A DNA stretch of 9,588 bases from Acidobacteria bacterium UBA2999 (lineage in GTDB: Bacteria > Acidobacteriota > Vicinamibacteria > Vicinamibacterales > UBA2999): NCBI GenBank assembly GCA_002346475.1, contig DDZV01000048.1, forward strand, positions 3,289-12,876, written 5' to 3'. Shown here piece after piece: positions 6,580-9,588 of this stretch. The notes beneath the pieces are model-generated. The model did not search any database, was not told the origin of the DNA, and worked only from the letters and a program-made list of their open reading frames with translations. A program made the translations under genes and the position numbers. Each line of letters starts with the position of its first letter. Position 1 is the first letter of the stretch.

Positions 6580-6668
6580 TCTTATCTCCAGCATACTTTT
6601 GCTGAGAAGAGTTGCCGAGATTTTTTAAAAAACTATTTTTTGGATTTACTTATTCCCACGAGGGCTCT

Positions 6669-8072
6669 CTACTCCCAATTAGTCTGCCCCAACATCGACG
6701 GCTCGATTTGTGTAGGGTTGTTGTCCCAAGTGTTGTTAAGGTGTGTTCTTTTAAAATCCTTCATTGCCTGTTCAAAGAAGAAGGTATCCTCCCCAAAGGC
6801 TGGTTGAAGGTCCGTTAACCAGCTCGCCTTGGGATCGTACTTCGCAAAGAATGGTCGACCTACCCAAGAAGGGTCACGTGCTTGTTCAAAAGTCAGAACA
6901 AACACTTTCTCTTGGTGTATTTTTGCAACGCCTGCAATCTTTACCTTACCTGGAGTTGCGCTCATGGAAGGTCCCCGCACTGTTCGTGCAAGACCAGAAA
7001 CTCGGCGGTACGCCTCGTGGAATATTTCTTCAGCGCGTGCCAAGGGGACATCAAAATAGTTTTTTGGACCAGTGTCACGCGCAATGAACATGTAATAGGG
7101 AACAGCACCAAGTTGAACTTGGAGCCGCCACATATCTGCCCAAGCAGTGGCACTGTCGTTAATATGTTGCATGATCGGTGCTTGACATCTGACGATGGCA
7201 CCCGTGTCCCTAATACGTTGTAGCGCTGCTTGTGCAGCAGGTGTTTGCAGTTCTCTCGGGTGACTATAGTGTGACATTACTGTCATGTGTCGACCCTGTG
7301 TCGAGCAGTGCTCGAAGAGTCGCAAAAGATCGTCAGCATCAGAGTCAGTGAGAAAGCGGAAAGGCCAATATGCAGTTGCTTTCGTGCCAAGACGGATACT
7401 TGTAATATGTTCAAGTTCTGGATTTAGCAGTGCCTTTATATATGCCTGCAATACCGATGTTCTCATGATGAGCGGGTCACCACCGGTGAATAGCACGCTT
7501 CGCACTTCTTTATGTTCTTTAAGGTAATTGACGAGTCCTTCAGCTTCGTTGCTAGCAAACTTTAATTCGTCCAGACCAACAAACTGCGGCCATCGAAAAC
7601 AGTAACTGCAGTAGGCATGGCATGTTTGGCCTTGACTGGGAAAGAAGAGCACTGTTTCTCGGTACTTGTGTTGCATCCCTGGGAGGGGGGCACCGTTAAC
7701 CATGGGCACGTTAAGTTCAACCTGCCCTGCAGGATGTGGATTGAGTCCATTTTGAATCCTGCGTACAGTCGCTTTTAGTATGTCGTCTGGAGCATTACGT
7801 GTAATAAGGTCTGTTAATTCAGTAAGTTGTATAGGATCCAGCATGCCTCGCTGAGGGAATGTCATCTGAAAAATTGGATCTTCTGGTACGTTGGTCCAAT
7901 CGATGAGCTCGTCGATCACATACTGATTTACTCTAAAGGGAAGCACAGCGGATACTGCCTTCATAGTTAGCCGTTCGTCATAAGGGAGAGTCTCGATTTG
8001 TGGGATTGAATCGAGATCTTTACGTTGAAACGCCTTATACCGTATTGAATTGTTACTTGCATTAGGCGTCAC
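6669..8072 (-). CDS. KamA-family radical SAM protein (lysine 2,3-aminomutase-like, function unknown)
   Basis: This 467-aa protein has CHAYCSYCF (C151, C155, C158), the CX3CX2C cluster motif, and FTGGDPL (195-201) for SAM binding. The overall layout is that of lysine/glutamate 2,3-aminomutases. The usual PLP-lysine motif PGGGGK is replaced by ATPGKVKI (K376, K378), within GLARTVRGPSMS. This defines a different subfamily, for which aminomutase activity should not be assumed. The C-terminus is longer than in lysine aminomutase, with RDPSWVGRPFFAKYD and PAFGEDTFFFE. Start: GTG 8072 is preferred over GTG 8099 or ATG 8090 because AAGGAG (8080-8085) lies exactly seven bases upstream. The cluster-ligating Cys, SAM motif and full C-terminus look intact. 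It is transcribed divergently from the redoxin gene and upstream of the unknown membrane protein. Confidence 0.85.
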   Translation of the reverse strand: MTPNASNNSIRYKAFQRKDLDSIPQIETLPYDERLTMKAVSAVLPFRVNQYVIDELIDWTNVPEDPIFQMTFPQRGMLDPIQLTELTDLITRNAPDDILKATVRRIQNGLNPHPAGQVELNVPMVNGAPLPGMQHKYRETVLFFPSQGQTCHAYCSYCFRWPQFVGLDELKFASNEAEGLVNYLKEHKEVRSVLFTGGDPLIMRTSVLQAYIKALLNPELEHITSIRLGTKATAYWPFRFLTDSDADDLLRLFEHCSTQGRHMTVMSHYSHPRELQTPAAQAALQRIRDTGAIVRCQAPIMQHINDSATAWADMWRLQVQLGAVPYYMFIARDTGPKNYFDVPLARAEEIFHEAYRRVSGLARTVRGPSMSATPGKVKIAGVAKIHQEKVFVLTFEQARDPSWVGRPFFAKYDPKASWLTDLQPAFGEDTFFFEQAMKDFKRTHLNNTWDNNPTQIEPSMLGQTNWE

Positions 8073-8161
8073 AAAATTACTCCTTCCCATTGAACACACA
8101 CTTTTCTCAACGGCAAGAATTCACCTTACAGGAAATTATGTTTAAGGCCAAGGTTGCATTT

Positions 8162-8190
8162 TTTATAAAAAAAAAGATCTCTTTTTTGAA
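8162..8190 (-). promoter_or_regulatory. Predicted sigma-70-type promoter for the KamA-family gene
   Basis: On the minus strand, TTCAAA (8190-8185) and TATAAA (8167-8162) are separated by exactly 17 bp. The spacer contains part of the near-palindrome AAAAAAGA-TC-TCTTTTTT (8170-8187). Transcription should begin near 8155, giving a leader of about 83 nt before GTG 8072. The -10 matches five of six consensus bases and the -35 four of six. Confidence 0.45.
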
Positions 8191-8284
8191 GAGTAGTTTA
8201 AGAGGTTTATGAATTTTTCTTATAGCGATTAATTATTCTATTTTGTAAACATACAAACATCAAATTAGGGCGAGTACTCACAAC

Positions 8285-8322
8285 TTCAAAATTAAACAAA
8301 CAAATTGTAAATAATTGTTTAA
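8285..8322 (+). promoter_or_regulatory. Candidate promoter/operator upstream of the Tat redoxin gene
   Basis: TTCAAA (8285-8290) stands 17 bp from TAAATA (8308-8313), or 19 bp from the better -10 AATAAT (8310-8315). The stretch is overlaid by a perfect 8-bp inverted repeat, TTAAACAA (8292-8299) and TTGTTTAA (8315-8322). Such an overlap is typical of repressor sites, but the region is AT-rich and the match may be chance. Confidence 0.3.
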
Positions 8323-8368
8323 AGAGGTTTTCGGGACTACAATCTTTTTAATTGACGAAGATATTTGT

Positions 8369-9505
8369 ATGGATAGACGAAATTTTCTGAAAATTGGCAC
8401 TGCTGGAGCTATTGGGCTGGGAGTTTCACTGCGTGATCGTAGTGTGTTAGCAGCTACCAATACCGTCCTCTACGATGATCGGGCTGTTATTTTAGCTGTA
8501 AGAGAGGACCAACCTGAAGCATTGTGGATCCATGCTCTTGATCTGCCCTCGATTAATGGTTTTGAGATTAAGCCAGAGGGTGCATGTCGAGCCGATATCT
8601 GTATTCCTCTTCCAGATGATATGACTCTGGGAGAATATTTCAATTTGACTTCTTTTGCTAAGAAAATTGGTCAAGTCGTGGTGGTTGATAAGGATGCTGG
8701 GGTTTGGAGTTTCGGTGAGATTCCCGCGTTTAGAAGTGGCCTTTTGTCCTCGCGTATTGCTCCAAACTTTGCAGTGCCAAATCAGCAAGGACAACTTGTT
8801 CGGCTATCTGATTTTCTGGGTAAGAAGGTTTTGTTGGTGACCTGGGCATCTTGGTGTGGATGTCGTTTCGATCTTCCGCACTGGCAAAAATTATATGAAG
8901 AACTCAAGAGTAAGAACTTTGAGATTATCCTTGTTGCGGAAGACACAGGTGGCGAGGCAGTAACCGCTCGTTGGTATAAAGGTGCGCAGGTTACCTGCAC
9001 AGCGTTGGTTGACCCTTCACATGCTGTTAGTTCAGCGTTTGACTTTGTGAATGTACCAGCTGGGGTTTGGATTGATGAAGAAGGACGGGTTGCGCGTCCC
9101 GGTGAGCCAGCTTGGGCTACTGATAATAAGTATGAATTTGGCGACAAAGTGATTCTCACGGAAGGTACTCGTTACGTAGAGGCTGTACGTAATTGGGTCG
9201 ATAATGGTGTTGACAGTCCCTACGTGCTTTCAGATGCTGAATTTGCAAAACGTGTACAGGTGCCATCGATGGCAGCTATGGAAGCAGATGCAGTATTTAA
9301 ACTTGCCGTATGGTTTCGCCAAACTGGCGAACAAACGAAAGCCCAGGCATATTTCCAGCGTGCTCAACAACTTGATCCAGATAACTGGAATTACCATCGC
9401 CAAGATTGGAGTTTTCGCTCTGATGGTGGTCAGCAGTGGATGGAAAAGTTCCAGCAACTAGACGAAGATTACTATCCAAAACTCAAATTATTACTGGGTC
9501 AGTAG
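8369..9505 (+). CDS. Tat-exported redoxin (thioredoxin-fold) with CGC motif and C-terminal TPR-like segment
   Basis: ATG 8369 is chosen over the TTG at 8315 because it opens a twin-arginine signal: DRRNFLKIG (R3, R4), a hydrophobic stretch, and a likely cleavage near VLAA (26-29). The mature part of this 378-aa protein has an N-terminal region with paired Cys in ACRADICIPLP (C73, C78). An AhpC/TlpA-like domain follows from about 130 (APNFAVPNQQG, LSDFLGKKVLLVTWASWCGC, then RFDLP). The catalytic spot is C163-G-C165 rather than the CXXC of thioredoxins. NVPAGVWIDEEGRV supplies the cis-Pro-type loop. Residues about 310-345 look like one TPR helix pair (KAQAYFQRAQQLDPDN). Tat export implies folding in the cytoplasm, perhaps with a cofactor. 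Target unknown. Confidence 0.85.
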   Translation: MDRRNFLKIGTAGAIGLGVSLRDRSVLAATNTVLYDDRAVILAVREDQPEALWIHALDLPSINGFEIKPEGACRADICIPLPDDMTLGEYFNLTSFAKKIGQVVVVDKDAGVWSFGEIPAFRSGLLSSRIAPNFAVPNQQGQLVRLSDFLGKKVLLVTWASWCGCRFDLPHWQKLYEELKSKNFEIILVAEDTGGEAVTARWYKGAQVTCTALVDPSHAVSSAFDFVNVPAGVWIDEEGRVARPGEPAWATDNKYEFGDKVILTEGTRYVEAVRNWVDNGVDSPYVLSDAEFAKRVQVPSMAAMEADAVFKLAVWFRQTGEQTKAQAYFQRAQQLDPDNWNYHRQDWSFRSDGGQQWMEKFQQLDEDYYPKLKLLLGQ

Positions 9506-9576
9506 CCCTTGATTCCACGGGGTTGTAGTGCAATCATCTGAGTTCTTATTTCTTTAGACGCATTTTGGAGGAAAGC

Positions 9577-9588
9577 ATGCGCGTAAGA
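9577..9588 (+). CDS. Start of a further gene, cut by the window edge
   Basis: ATG at 9577 follows TTGGAGGAAAGC, a strong Shine-Dalgarno at good spacing. Only four codons (MRVR) are visible, so nothing can be said of its product. The 71-bp gap after the redoxin gene shows no clear terminator, so the two may be co-transcribed. Confidence 0.6.

Larger units (their letters stand above)
8073..8368. other. AT-rich divergent intergenic region
   Basis: This 296-bp stretch separates the leftward KamA-family gene from the rightward Tat redoxin gene. It holds the Shine-Dalgarno and leader of the first, a good leftward promoter (8162-8190), and an inverted repeat overlapping a possible rightward promoter (8285-8322). 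Short open frames running into it upstream of each chosen start lack the matching Shine-Dalgarno and are not called. No RNA gene is evident. Confidence 0.7.

Noticed and set aside
6669..8072. Naming the KamA-like protein lysine 2,3-aminomutase
   Set aside because: The PLP-lysine region and C-terminus differ, so substrate identity cannot be inferred.
8170..8187. AAAAAAGA-TC-TCTTTTTT as a transcription terminator
   Set aside because: It lies inside a well-spaced promoter, between divergent genes where no transcript should end, and has no GC stem.
8369..9505. Calling the Tat protein a peroxiredoxin
   Set aside because: The peroxidatic PxxxTxxC motif is absent; WCGC is present instead.
1..9588. 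CRISPR arrays, insertion sequences or phage attachment repeats
   Set aside because: No regular direct repeats, transposase or integrase genes, or terminal inverted repeats were seen. A tRNA gene at the edge alone is not evidence of an integrated element.

Overview
The window reads as a bacterial chromosome segment of moderate G+C, probably from a Gram-negative-type organism. It encodes exported thiol-redox proteins, a Tat substrate and a lipoprotein-like secreted protein, and several starts are GTG or TTG. The mix of bacilliredoxin, KamA-like and Tat-redoxin genes, and the look of the membrane-anchored protein at 5932-6579, suggest Acidobacteriota or a similar uncultured lineage. That is an impression from memory, not a measurement.

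Layout. At the left edge is a leftward tRNA-His(GTG). After a 184-bp gap a rightward gene train runs from 256 to 5891: a YtxH-like membrane protein; a stand-alone DsbD-alpha-like domain; an exported protein with two NTF2-like domains; an 828-aa fusion of a PqqD/RRE-like domain, a radical SAM domain, a SPASM domain and an ArsM-like methyltransferase; a SEC-C/membrane/His-tail protein; a CPXCG zinc-ribbon protein; and a bacilliredoxin. Most junctions are short or overlapping. A convergent leftward pair follows: a KamA-family radical SAM protein (6669-8072) and, downstream of it, a membrane-anchored protein of unknown function (5932-6579). A 296-bp divergent region (8073-8368) separates this pair from a rightward Tat-exported redoxin with a CGC motif. 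The window ends at the first codons of another gene with a good ribosome binding site.

How the genes may work together. The centre of interest is the four-part fusion. Its RRE-like N-terminus points to a peptide or protein substrate. Its rSAM/SPASM part has a complete set of cluster cysteines. Its C-terminal half keeps the cysteines of arsenite S-adenosylmethionine methyltransferases and ends in a CCx5CC tail. It is coupled by a 4-nt overlap to the duplicated NTF2 protein. It is surrounded by thiol and metal-binding proteins (DsbD-alpha, SEC-C/His-tail, CPXCG, bacilliredoxin, CGC redoxin). I infer a thiol or metalloid-related modification pathway, but no classical ars resistance genes and no obvious precursor peptide are visible here.
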